Shown here: one piece after another, positions 25,049-31,943 of the stretch
Numbering within the stretch: position 1 is the first letter of the stretch
Layout of the letters: each line of letters begins with the position of its first letter
NCBI GenBank assembly: GCA_937907025.1
Contig: CALESJ010000021.1
Location: 55,817 to 119,816 of the forward strand
Source: an uncultured Faecalibacterium sp.
Lineage (GTDB): Bacteria; Bacillota; Clostridia; Oscillospirales; Ruminococcaceae
Length of the DNA stretch: 64,000 bases
Reading direction: 5' to 3'
Program-made: the position numbers and the translations under genes
The notes under the pieces: generated by a model
The model's database searches: none
The model's input: only the letters and a program-made list of their open reading frames with translations
Told to the model about the DNA's origin: nothing

Positions 25049-25826
25049 GGTCGAACACCTCCTGTGCATCAAAGACCGGGCCGTCCTTGCAGACGGTGCG
25101 CGGGCCAACCTTGGTCATGCAGGTGCAGCCCAGGCAGGCGCCCAGACCGCAGGCCATCTTGCGCTCCAGGCTGACGATGCAGGGGGTGTTGTGCTCGGCG
25201 CAGAGCTTGTACACGCCCTTCATCATCACGTTGGGACCGCAGGCCAGGACCAGGTCGAAGTTTTCGGGATGCAGGATGCCGGTGACCAGGCCATGGTATC
25301 CCACAGCGCCGGAATCGGTGGCCACGCTGACGGCGGCACAGTAGGGCAGGAATTCTTCCAGCCCGTAGGGCTCATCCCGGAAGCCCACATACAGTTCCGG
25401 CTTGGCACCGGCGGCAGTCAGCTCCTTGCAGAGCAGCAGCAGGGGCGCGGTGCCGATGCCGCCGCCCACCACGGCCACCCGGCCGGTACCGGCCTTGGCG
25501 GCTTCGGCCACGTTGAAGCCGTTGCCGCAGGGGCCGGTGAGGGACAGGGTGTCCCCTTCTTTCAGGGCAGCCAGCTTCTCGGTGCCCTGGCCCTTGACCT
25601 GATACAGGAAGGTCAGGGTGTTGGAAGCGGCATCAAAATCATGGACGCTGATGGGGCGGGACAGCACCGGGGCTTCATCGGCCGCCCAGCAGCGCAGCAT
25701 ATAGAACTGGCCGGCATGGGGCCGGAACTCCGGCCGGGCGTCGGGCCATTCCACCGTCAGGCGGCGGATATCGGCGGCCACGGCCTGCTGGCCGAGGACC
25801 TTTGCCTTACAGTTTATCGCACTCAC
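25041..25826 (-). CDS. pyrK: Dihydroorotate dehydrogenase electron-transfer subunit
   Basis: A 261-residue flavoprotein of the ferredoxin-reductase fold: FAD domain (1-100, with the LSRPISVHD motif, about 57), NAD-binding domain (GGGIGTAPLLLLCKEL, about 120) and a C-terminal [2Fe-2S] site with CGLGACLGCTC and the later VCKDGP cysteine. It passes electrons from PyrD to NAD+. It overlaps both pyrF upstream (20 bases) and pyrD downstream, implying coupled translation of a fixed-ratio complex. Confidence 0.96.
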   Translation of the reverse strand: MSAINCKAKVLGQQAVAADIRRLTVEWPDARPEFRPHAGQFYMLRCWAADEAPVLSRPISVHDFDAASNTLTFLYQVKGQGTEKLAALKEGDTLSLTGPCGNGFNVAEAAKAGTGRVAVVGGGIGTAPLLLLCKELTAAGAKPELYVGFRDEPYGLEEFLPYCAAVSVATDSGAVGYHGLVTGILHPENFDLVLACGPNVMMKGVYKLCAEHNTPCIVSLERKMACGLGACLGCTCMTKVGPRTVCKDGPVFDAQEVFDLD

Positions 25827-26673
25827 TCTGGATATCCTCCCTCATGCGGACGCATTCGTTATAAGCGGCCTCGGCGTAGTTGACGCCGGGCTGCTTCTTC
25901 CAGGCCAGCAGGATGCCGCGGCTGGAGTTGACCACGCCGCCGTTGCCCTTGTTCAGGTAGCGGGCGATGTCGGCGGCCTTGCCGCCCTGGGCACCATAGC
26001 CGGGGATCAGGAAGAAGGTGTTCTTGTAAGCGGCGCGGATGGCGGAAGCCTCCTCGGTGTGGGTGCCGCCGATGACCAGACCCAGACTGGTGTAGCCGCT
26101 TTCGCCGATGTAGTCCTGGCCCAGAGCGGAGATGCTGTCGCCCACCAGGTCATAGACGTGGCGGCCGTCGGCCAGTTTCTGGTACTCAAAGTCCTTGGCG
26201 CCGGGGTTGGAGGTGCGGCACAGGACGAACACGCCCTTGCCCTGGTCCTTGCAGTAGGGCAGATAGGGGCTGATGGAATCCAGGCCCATGTAGGGGGCCA
26301 GGGTGATGATGTCGGCTTCAAAGTCACCGGTGAAGTGGGCCTTGGCATACATTTCGGCGGTCTTGGCAATGTCGCCGCGCTTGATGTCCGCGATGACAGG
26401 CAGGCCGGTTTCCCGCACCATACGCAGGGTTTCGGCGTAGGCGCGCATGCCGTCCAGACCCAGGGATTCATAATAGGCGATCTGCACCTTGTAGCAGCCG
26501 GCAGCAGACTTGGTAGCGTCGATCAGGGCGCGGTTGAAGGCCACCACGTTCTCCCCTGCCGTCTTGGTGGAATCCACGGCGGATTCGGGCAGATAGCTCA
26601 GTTCGGTGTCCAGACCCACGCACACGGGGCCGTTGGCTGCCACGCTGGCATACAGTTTGTCCATGTTGGTCAT
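25807..26673 (-). CDS. pyrF: Orotidine 5'-phosphate decarboxylase (type 2)
   Basis: A 288-residue enzyme that decarboxylates OMP to UMP. The catalytic Lys/Asp motif DIKRGDIAKTAEMYA (about residues 97-111) is intact. The roughly 280-residue length and sequence pattern are those of the type 2 (longer) PyrF group. The ATG at 26673 has GGAGG 9 bases upstream. It sits between pyrC and pyrK. Confidence 0.95.
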   Translation of the reverse strand: MTNMDKLYASVAANGPVCVGLDTELSYLPESAVDSTKTAGENVVAFNRALIDATKSAAGCYKVQIAYYESLGLDGMRAYAETLRMVRETGLPVIADIKRGDIAKTAEMYAKAHFTGDFEADIITLAPYMGLDSISPYLPYCKDQGKGVFVLCRTSNPGAKDFEYQKLADGRHVYDLVGDSISALGQDYIGESGYTSLGLVIGGTHTEEASAIRAAYKNTFFLIPGYGAQGGKAADIARYLNKGNGGVVNSSRGILLAWKKQPGVNYAEAAYNECVRMREDIQSECDKL

Positions 26674-26687
26674 TGGAAATTGCCTCC

Positions 26688-27878
26688 TTACTCTTCGCTC
26701 TGATAGGTGATCTTGCCGCCCTTGATGGTCATCTTGATGCGGCCGTACAGATTTTCGCCGTCAAACGGCGTATTTTTGCTCTTGCTGTGCAGCTTTTCGG
26801 CGTGCACGGTATACATATGGTCAATATCCACCAGCACCAGGTCGGCATCGTAGCCGGGGCACAGCAGACCCTTGCGGTCGGCCAGACCCATGACGGCGGC
26901 AGGGCCGGCGCTCATGAGGAAGCTCAGGTGCTCCAGGGGCAGGCCCTCCATGCGGCAGAGCTTGGTGTAGCAGGCGGCAAAGGCGGTTTCCAGTCCCACC
27001 ATGCCCGCAGCGCCCCTGGCCTTTTCCTCGGCGGTGTGGGGAGCGTGGTCGGTACCGATGCAGGTGACGGTGCCGTCCTTGATGGCTTCCACCAGGGCTT
27101 TCACGTCGTTGGCGGTGCGGATGGGCGGGTTCACCTTATATTGCAGGCGCTTGTCGTCGAACCACAGGTGATGGGGGGTGACTTCGCAGGAAACCCGGGC
27201 GCCCTTGCGGCGGCTCTGGCGCACTGCGTCCACGGCCTCGGCGGTGGAAACGTGGCACATGTGCAGCCGGGTGCCGTAGTACTCGGCCAGGTGGCAGTTG
27301 CGCACCGTTTCAATGTTTTCGGCCAGGCGGTAGTCCCAGGGGCTGATCTCCCGGTCCTCGGCGTGGGACATCACGGTGAGGCCGCGCTCGGTGGCGATGG
27401 CAAAGACCCGGGCCATGACCGCGTTGTCCATGACGCCGTTGCCGTCCTCGGTGATGAAACGGATATCCGCAGGCAGGGTCATCAGATGGTCGATGGTCTT
27501 GCCATCAAAATCCTTGGTGATGGACACGGTCTGGTTGGCGTCACACAGACCGATCTCCCTGGCCTTGTTCTGCACTGCGTAGACAATGTCCGGGGTGGAG
27601 CACACCGGCTTGGTGTTGGGCATCAGGTTCACGAAGGTGTACCCGCCCGCGGCCGCCGCGGCGGAACCGGTGGCGATATCTTCTTTATATTCCAGGCCAG
27701 GGGTGCGCCAGTGGCAGTGGGTGTCAATGAATGCGGGCAGCACGGTCAGACCGGCGGCGTCGATGACTTCGGCGTCCAGTTCGGCGGGCAGCCCCGCGCC
27801 GATGGCAGCGATCTTGCCGTCTTTGACCCAGACATCACAGATGCGGCCGGCATCGTCCTTGGCATTGCGGATCAGCAT
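26688..27878 (-). CDS. pyrC: Dihydroorotase
   Basis: A 396-residue amidohydrolase that cyclises carbamoyl aspartate to dihydroorotate. The metal-binding HxH lies in DTHCHWRTPG (about 53-62), further ligands in HMCHVSTAEAV (about 210) and the catalytic Asp in GTDHAPHTAEEK (about 275-286). It is somewhat shorter than the usual 420-430 residues. It is the first structural gene of the operon, with GGGAGG 7 bases before the ATG, and follows the leader-peptide attenuator. No aspartate carbamoyltransferase gene (pyrB) is present in the window. Confidence 0.95.
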   Translation of the reverse strand: MLIRNAKDDAGRICDVWVKDGKIAAIGAGLPAELDAEVIDAAGLTVLPAFIDTHCHWRTPGLEYKEDIATGSAAAAAGGYTFVNLMPNTKPVCSTPDIVYAVQNKAREIGLCDANQTVSITKDFDGKTIDHLMTLPADIRFITEDGNGVMDNAVMARVFAIATERGLTVMSHAEDREISPWDYRLAENIETVRNCHLAEYYGTRLHMCHVSTAEAVDAVRQSRRKGARVSCEVTPHHLWFDDKRLQYKVNPPIRTANDVKALVEAIKDGTVTCIGTDHAPHTAEEKARGAAGMVGLETAFAACYTKLCRMEGLPLEHLSFLMSAGPAAVMGLADRKGLLCPGYDADLVLVDIDHMYTVHAEKLHSKSKNTPFDGENLYGRIKMTIKGGKITYQSEE

Positions 27879-27919
27879 GATACAGCCTCCCTAAAATGGT
27901 GGTTCTAAGCCCGTTTGGG

Positions 27920-27951
27920 CAAAAAAAAACTTTTCCCCAATGAGGAAAAGT
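27920..27951 (-). terminator. pyr attenuator terminator
   Basis: On the reverse strand ACTTTTCC (27951-27944) pairs with GGAAAAGT (27936-27929) around a 7-base loop, followed by a run of T residues. The 5' arm begins in the stop codon of the leader peptide, about 40 bases before the pyrC start, so a ribosome at that stop would prevent stem formation. Confidence 0.88.
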
Positions 27952-28040
27952 CAAAAAAGCCGCCCGTTCGCGGTGTCAGGAAAAAACACGGCACCGTCAA
28001 AATTCAGAACGCTGGACATCATGGCCGAGCGGAACTGCAT
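27951..28040 (-). CDS. pyr operon leader peptide (29 residues)
   Basis: The short frame begins MQFRSAMMSSVLN and ends ANGRLF. It has a strong GGAGG (28054-28050) with a 9-base gap, starts about 50 bases after the pyr promoter, and stops exactly at the attenuator terminator. The coding RNA contains two U-runs (VFF codons and the final Leu-Phe-stop), where RNA polymerase would stall when UTP is scarce. The layout resembles pyrL of enterobacterial pyrBI attenuation. No peptide family is known to me; function is inferred from position. Its ribosome site is also part of a perfect 10-bp inverted repeat with codons 13-16. Confidence 0.72.
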   Translation of the reverse strand: MQFRSAMMSSVLNFDGAVFFPDTANGRLF

Positions 28041-28051
28041 GTGACGGTGCC
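27990..28051 (-). promoter_or_regulatory. Inverted repeat sequestering the pyr leader ribosome site
   Basis: Reverse-strand GGCACCGTCA (28051-28042), directly 3' of and partly covering the GGAGG, is an exact complement of TGACGGTGCC (27999-27990) inside the leader frame. If folded, the stem would hide the leader initiation region. Confidence 0.65.
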
Positions 28052-28095
28052 TCCTTTTTTGACATTCTTTACGGGGGTTTTGCATAATTTTCATT

Positions 28096-28124
28096 ATTCT
28101 ACCACGCCCCCGTTTTCCTGTCAA
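28096..28124 (-). promoter_or_regulatory. pyr operon promoter
   Basis: Reverse-strand -35 TTGACA (28124-28119), exact 17-base spacer, -10 TAGAAT (28101-28096). Predicted start near 28089. Confidence 0.87.
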
Positions 28125-28203
28125 GGCAAAGAGCCGGGTGCCGGGCACCGTCTTTGGGCTTCTTTGTGGAAAGCTTTTTGGGCAATATGACAAAGGTCCG
28201 CAG

Positions 28204-28232
28204 TTGACGCCCCCGCCGGGCGGTGGTAGGAT
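28204..28232 (+). promoter_or_regulatory. Promoter of the hydrolase-like gene
   Basis: TTGACG (28204-28209), 17-base spacer, TAGGAT (28227-28232), divergent from the pyr promoter about 80 bases away. Confidence 0.7.
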
Positions 28233-28285
28233 GGAAAGAAATGCCGGCAGCACCGCCGCCGAGCCCGGAGAAGGAGTTGTTTTCC

Positions 28286-28840
28286 ATGGGTTGCACCAAA
28301 AAAATCGTTGTTGTCTTTCCCGGCAGGGGGTATTCCTGTTCTACTGGTCTGCTGGCCGATGGCATCGTCCGCTGGCGGGAGCTGGGGTACAAAGTCCTGC
28401 CCCTGGATTTTTCGGAAGTACCGTTCAAGCAGATTGAAACCTTTGCCGAAGCCTTCGACCGGGCCGAAGCCTGTGCCATGAAGCAGCTGGCAGGTGTGGA
28501 CCTGTCTGGCTGCGAGGACCTGGTGTTTTTTGCCAAGAGCCTGGGCACAGTGGCGGCGGCCCGCTGCGCGGCCAATCTGGGGCTGAGCCCCCGGATGCTG
28601 CCCCTGACGCCCTTGCCCGAAACGCTGGACCTGACAAAACCGGGCGACCGGGTCATGGGGATGGTTGTGGGGACCAACGACCGGTATGTGGACTGGCACC
28701 GGGTCCGGGCCTTCTGCGCCGAACGGTCTATTCCCTGCCTTGTGTGCGAGGGGGTCGGGCATTCTCTGGCAGACCCCAACGACAAAGCGCGCACCGAAGC
28801 CATCCGGCAGCAGGTACTGGTCCTGTGCCGTCCGCTGTGA
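28286..28840 (+). CDS. Alpha/beta-hydrolase-like protein, unknown substrate
   Basis: A 184-residue protein. It starts MGCTKKIVVVFPGRGYS, a beta strand leading into an oxyanion-like PGRG loop; FFAKSLGTVAA (about residues 75-85) resembles a nucleophile elbow with Ser in AxSLG rather than the usual GxSxG, a Asp lies in VGTNDRYVDWHRV (about 133) and a His in CEGVGHSLADP (about 155), so Ser-Asp-His order of the alpha/beta hydrolase fold is kept. The ATG at 28286 has GGAG 9 bases upstream. It is monocistronic. No family name can be given with confidence. Confidence 0.72.
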   Translation: MGCTKKIVVVFPGRGYSCSTGLLADGIVRWRELGYKVLPLDFSEVPFKQIETFAEAFDRAEACAMKQLAGVDLSGCEDLVFFAKSLGTVAAARCAANLGLSPRMLPLTPLPETLDLTKPGDRVMGMVVGTNDRYVDWHRVRAFCAERSIPCLVCEGVGHSLADPNDKARTEAIRQQVLVLCRPL

Positions 28841-28870
28841 CCTTTATATATAAGAAAACAGGCATGTAAA

Positions 28871-28902
28871 AACCCCGCCGTCCGTTGCCGGACGGCGGGG
28901 TT
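28871..28902. terminator. Bidirectional terminator
   Basis: AACCCCGCCGTCCG and CGGACGGCGGGGTT form a perfect 14-bp stem with a TTGC loop. A-runs and T-runs flank it on both sides, so it can end both the hydrolase-like gene and the convergent zinc-ribbon gene. Confidence 0.9.
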
Positions 28903-28926
28903 CATTTGATTCTTTGGTTAGGCGAA

Positions 28927-29202
28927 TCAGTTTTCCTTCATCTTAGCGAAGCACTCGCTGCAGTAGACCGGACGGTCTTCACGAGGCTGGAAGGGAACCT
29001 TGCAGGCCTTGCCGCAGCTGGCGCAGACGGCGTCGAACATCTGGCGCTCACCGCGGACAGCGTTCTTGCGGGCGTCGCGGCAGGGCTTGCAGCGCTGGGG
29101 CTGGTTCTCGAAACCACGGCTAGCGTAGAACTCCTGCTCGCCGGCGGTCCAGACGAACTCTTTGCCGCAATCCTTGCATACCAAAGTCTTGTCTTCGAAC
29201 AT
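28927..29202 (-). CDS. Small double zinc-ribbon protein
   Basis: A 91-residue protein with four CxxC knuckles: CKDCGKEF (9-16), CKPC (39-42), CASCGK (60-65) and CSEC (80-83). The first two form the zinc-ribbon N-terminus common in small Firmicutes proteins (zf-trcl-like), the second two a CxxC-CxxC C-terminal domain. Such proteins are widespread in clostridia and have no proven function; RNA- or protein-binding is a guess. GGAG-type site precedes the ATG, and the upstream 150 bases form several weak hairpins. Confidence 0.85.
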   Translation of the reverse strand: MFEDKTLVCKDCGKEFVWTAGEQEFYASRGFENQPQRCKPCRDARKNAVRGERQMFDAVCASCGKACKVPFQPREDRPVYCSECFAKMKEN

Positions 29203-29355
29203 AATGGGTATCTCCTCTTAAAAATATTTGCCCGCGGAAGATTTCAACCAACGCCTGCTTGGTAAGGACCAAAGGAAGAACTGATTGCTAAGCTACTTGG
29301 GGCAGGTTACTATATGACCAAGACGGCAAGGGACCGTCCAAGTCCAAAAAAGTGG
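29203..29355. other. Non-coding gap with weak hairpins
   Basis: Between the zinc-ribbon gene and the sigma-factor gene no reading frame is supported. On the reverse strand short hairpins such as GACGG/CCGTC and TTGGT/ACCAA occur, and TATAGT could be a -10 box, but no clear -35 or terminator was found. Confidence 0.35.
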
Positions 29356-29898
29356 TCAGCGCGCGGCGCGCAGTTTGCGGCGTGCCCGGGCCAGAGCGTT
29401 TTCCACCGCCCGGGGCGTGCGGTCCAGTGCTTTGGCAGCTTCGGCGGGCGAAAGTCCGTCCAGGCTGGCCAGCAGTGCGGCCCGTTCCAGGGGGGAAAGC
29501 AGGGTGTCGATCTGCGTCAGTACATCGGTGCGGTTCTCACTGGCAATGGCCAGTTCTTCCGGGCCGGGCGCAGCTTCGTCCTCCGGCAGCGGCACGCTGT
29601 CATTCAGCGGCGCGTGCTTTTTGCGGGTGGCGGCGCGGTAGGCGTCACGCTGTGCATTGACAATGCAGTTGGCGGCATACGACGCAAACGGCACCCCGCG
29701 TGAAGGATCATACCCTCGTACCGCACCGAACAGACCGATCAGCCCTTCCTGCACGGCGTCGTCAAAATCCAGGCCCGGGGCCTGGGTCGACCAGGCGCCC
29801 TTGCGGATGACAGGCATCATGCGGGCGATCAGCGCCGCCAGAGCGGCTTCGTCCCCGTTGGCGGCACGCTGCAACATTTCTTCACTGATTTGCTGCAT
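29356..29898 (-). CDS. RNA polymerase sigma factor, SigH/sporulation-like
   Basis: A 180-residue sigma factor. Region 2 is at about residues 8-85, with LDFDDAVQEGLIGLFGAVRGYDPSRGVPFASYA, the 2.1-2.4 pattern of SigH/SigF-type factors, and a short region 4 at about 133-178 (SPAEAAKALDRTPRAVENALARARRKL). The ATG at 29898 has AGGAG 6 bases upstream; the longer frame reads through the promoter. It has its own promoter (29938-29966) and no adjacent anti-sigma gene, unlike the ECF factor at 2971-3510. Its regulon is not evident. Confidence 0.88.
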   Translation of the reverse strand: MQQISEEMLQRAANGDEAALAALIARMMPVIRKGAWSTQAPGLDFDDAVQEGLIGLFGAVRGYDPSRGVPFASYAANCIVNAQRDAYRAATRKKHAPLNDSVPLPEDEAAPGPEELAIASENRTDVLTQIDTLLSPLERAALLASLDGLSPAEAAKALDRTPRAVENALARARRKLRAAR

Positions 29899-29937
29899 AG
29901 ACGGCTCCTTTGGGACACTGCGGATACGGTAGTTCCC

Positions 29938-29966
29938 ATTGTAGCGGGTGCGTCCGCGTTTGTCAA
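29938..29966 (-). promoter_or_regulatory. Promoter of the SigH-like gene
   Basis: Reverse-strand TTGACA (29966-29961), 17-base spacer, TACAAT (29943-29938). Confidence 0.82.
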
Positions 29967-30009
29967 TCATTTTCTGCCGGATATTGCCGCAGGCAAGGGC
30001 TTTTTCGGA

Positions 30010-30141
30010 TCAGTTATTGCGCCCGGTAAAGTAGTTCAGCAGCTCCACGGCCAGAATGATGACCACCGTCACCACAAAAACACCGGCCCAGCCCATGCCG
30101 GCCTTGGGCAGGACTTCCAGCAGATTCTGAATATTCAGCAT
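30010..30141 (-). CDS. OadG-like small membrane subunit (43 residues)
   Basis: A 43-residue protein beginning MLNIQNLLEVLPKAGMGWAG, with one TM helix (about 18-37, rich in Val/Ile) and a short polar tail. It has GGAG 8 bases before the ATG and follows the Na+-pump decarboxylase beta-subunit gene by about 30 bases. Small one-helix OadG-related subunits occur next to beta subunits in other Firmicutes and are thought to help assemble the pump. Assignment rests on position and topology, not on sequence motifs. Confidence 0.7.
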   Translation of the reverse strand: MLNIQNLLEVLPKAGMGWAGVFVVTVVIILAVELLNYFTGRNN

Positions 30142-30172
30142 GGTGTACACTCCTTATTATAGTCAAACAGGA

Positions 30173-31294
30173 TCAGGCAAACAGGGTCAGGATCATGCCG
30201 CCGGCAATGACCGAAGCGATCTGGCCGGACACATTGACGCCCACGGCGTGCATGAGCAGGAAGTTCTGGTTGTCCTCCTGCAGGCCCATCTTGTTGATGA
30301 CACGGGCCGACATGGGGAAGGCGGAAATACCCGCCGCGCCGATCATGGGGTTGATCTTGGTCTTGGCAAAAATGTTGTAGATCTTGGCCACCACAACACC
30401 GCCTACGGTGTCGAAGACGAAGGCCACCAGGCCCAGGGCCAGGATCATCAGGGTCTGCACAGTCAGGAAGCTGGATGCCTGCATCTTGGTGGAAACGGTC
30501 AGGCCCAGCAGCAGGGTGATGAGGTTGGCCAGGTCCTTCTGGGCGGTTTCGGACAGGCCGTCCAGCACGCCGCATTCCCGGACCAGGTTGCCGAACATCA
30601 GGAAACCGATCAGGGCCACGCTGCGGGGAGCCACCAGACCGGCAATGATGGTGATGATGATGGGGAACAGGATCTTGGTGGTCTTGGTCACCTTGCGGTC
30701 CGCATAGGTCATGCGGATGCGCCGTTCCGCCTTGGTGGTGACGGCACGGATGACTGTGGGCTGGATGATAGGCACCAACGCCATGTAGGAATAGGCCACC
30801 ACTACGATGGCGCCCAGGTAATTGGACTGGAAGAAGTTGGCCACAAAGATGGAGGTGGGGCCGTCGGCGGCGCCGATGATGGCGATGGAGGCGGCGTCCT
30901 TGATGTCAAAGCCCAGCAGGGTGGCCACGCACAGGGTAAAGAAGATGCCGAACTGTGCTGCCGCGCCGAAGATCATCAGTTTGGGGTTGGACAGCAGTGG
31001 CGTGAAGTCGATCATGGCACCGATGCCCACAAACAGCAGCAGCGGGAACAACTCGTTGGCGATACCGGAATCGAACAACACATCAATGGGTCCCAGCTCG
31101 GTGACGCCGTCAATGACCTGGGTGACCGCGCCGGACAGCGGCAGGTTGACCAGAATGGCGCCGAAGCCCATGGGCAGCAGCAGAGAGGGTTCCATCTGTT
31201 TTTTGATTGCGAGCCAGATCAGCAGTCCGCCGATGATCCACATGACCACCTGCTGCCACTGCAGGTTCAGAACATTGCCGAAAAGTGCCTCCAT
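30173..31294 (-). CDS. Na+-translocating decarboxylase beta subunit
   Basis: A 373-residue membrane protein with 9-10 helices. It carries the conserved IIGAADGPTSIFVANF segment (Asp about 144) that corresponds to the ion-site aspartate of OadB/MmdB/GcdB-type subunits, which export Na+ as a biotin-bound carboxyl group is decarboxylated. The carboxyltransferase (alpha) and biotin carrier genes are not in this window, so the substrate (oxaloacetate, methylmalonyl-CoA or glutaconyl-CoA) is open; glutaconyl- or methylmalonyl-CoA would fit a butyrate/propionate producer. Promoter at 31339-31367. Confidence 0.93.
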   Translation of the reverse strand: MEALFGNVLNLQWQQVVMWIIGGLLIWLAIKKQMEPSLLLPMGFGAILVNLPLSGAVTQVIDGVTELGPIDVLFDSGIANELFPLLLFVGIGAMIDFTPLLSNPKLMIFGAAAQFGIFFTLCVATLLGFDIKDAASIAIIGAADGPTSIFVANFFQSNYLGAIVVVAYSYMALVPIIQPTVIRAVTTKAERRIRMTYADRKVTKTTKILFPIIITIIAGLVAPRSVALIGFLMFGNLVRECGVLDGLSETAQKDLANLITLLLGLTVSTKMQASSFLTVQTLMILALGLVAFVFDTVGGVVVAKIYNIFAKTKINPMIGAAGISAFPMSARVINKMGLQEDNQNFLLMHAVGVNVSGQIASVIAGGMILTLFA

Positions 31295-31338
31295 AGCGAG
31301 ACAAACCTCCCTTTTAACATTTATTCACTTTATGTTCC

Positions 31339-31367
31339 ATTATGGGGGACATTCGGCGCGCTGTCAA
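31339..31367 (-). promoter_or_regulatory. Promoter of the Na+-pump beta subunit operon
   Basis: Reverse-strand TTGACA (31367-31362), 17-base spacer, CATAAT (31344-31339). Confidence 0.82.
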
Positions 31368-31446
31368 GGGCGGTCCGGGGTTTTTATCCGGTTTTTTGCC
31401 GCCCGGGCGCACAGTTGTAAAAGCCGTGGTTCACCGCTTTAACGCC

Positions 31447-31475
31447 TTGACTTGCCATGGTGAAATTGCTACAAT
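31447..31475 (+). promoter_or_regulatory. Promoter of the TrpR-like/galM operon
   Basis: TTGACT (31447-31452), 17-base spacer, TACAAT (31470-31475); about 100 bases of leader follow with no clear structure. Confidence 0.8.
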
Positions 31476-31576
31476 GATAGCGGTGAGCCCTTTGAATTTT
31501 GGGCATGCTTAACAATTTTGATGCTTTTGTTGAATTTTCACCGCAGAAGCGTCCGTATCAGTAAAGGAGAACGCCC

Positions 31577-31927
31577 ATGCGCGTTGCAAACCCCAACGGC
31601 TCCCCCGAACAGCCCCGCAGCACCGCCCTGTATGAAGCCATCCTGCGGCTGGACAACCTGGAGGAGTGTATCCGATTTTTTGACGACCTGTGTGCCGTGA
31701 CCGAACTGCGCACCCTGGAACAGCGCTACGATGTGGCCAGCTGCCTTTTGCAGGGCAAGGTATACAGTGAGATCCGCCGGGAAACGGGTGCTTCCAGCGC
31801 CACCGTTTCCCGCGTGAACCGCATGCTGAACTACGGCACCGGCAGTGTGGCCGCCAGCGTGCGTTATGACTTGGAACATGCGGTCCCCTCCCCTGACGGG
31901 CCGGAAGCCGCGAAGCCCGAAGAATAA
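31577..31927 (+). CDS. YerC/TrpR-superfamily DNA-binding protein
   Basis: A 116-residue protein whose central part (about 20-95) matches the Trp-repressor-like YerC/YecD group: ECIRFFDDLCAVTELRTLEQRYDVASCLLQGKVYSEIRRETGASSATVSRVNRMLNYG, where RRETGASSATVSRVNR is the helix-turn-helix. The N-terminal 18 and C-terminal 20 residues are polar and probably flexible. AAAGGAG lies 7 bases before the ATG. It is followed after 16 bases by galM. Tryptophan regulation should not be assumed; the ligand and targets of this group are poorly known. Confidence 0.9.
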   Translation: MRVANPNGSPEQPRSTALYEAILRLDNLEECIRFFDDLCAVTELRTLEQRYDVASCLLQGKVYSEIRRETGASSATVSRVNRMLNYGTGSVAASVRYDLEHAVPSPDGPEAAKPEE

Positions 31928-31943
31928 AAGGAGGTCCCTGACC

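Noticed and set aside
27900..28100. PyrR-binding attenuator before pyrC
   Set aside because: The conserved PyrR-binding loop was not found, and a leader peptide with stop at the terminator explains the layout better.
27951..28253. Hundred-codon frame over the pyr leader
   Set aside because: The upstream two thirds precede the promoter and lack a ribosome site; only the last 29 codons are supported as a leader peptide.
29203..29355. Small RNA gene or riboswitch before the zinc-ribbon gene
   Set aside because: Only weak short hairpins and no clear promoter or terminator; not enough to call.
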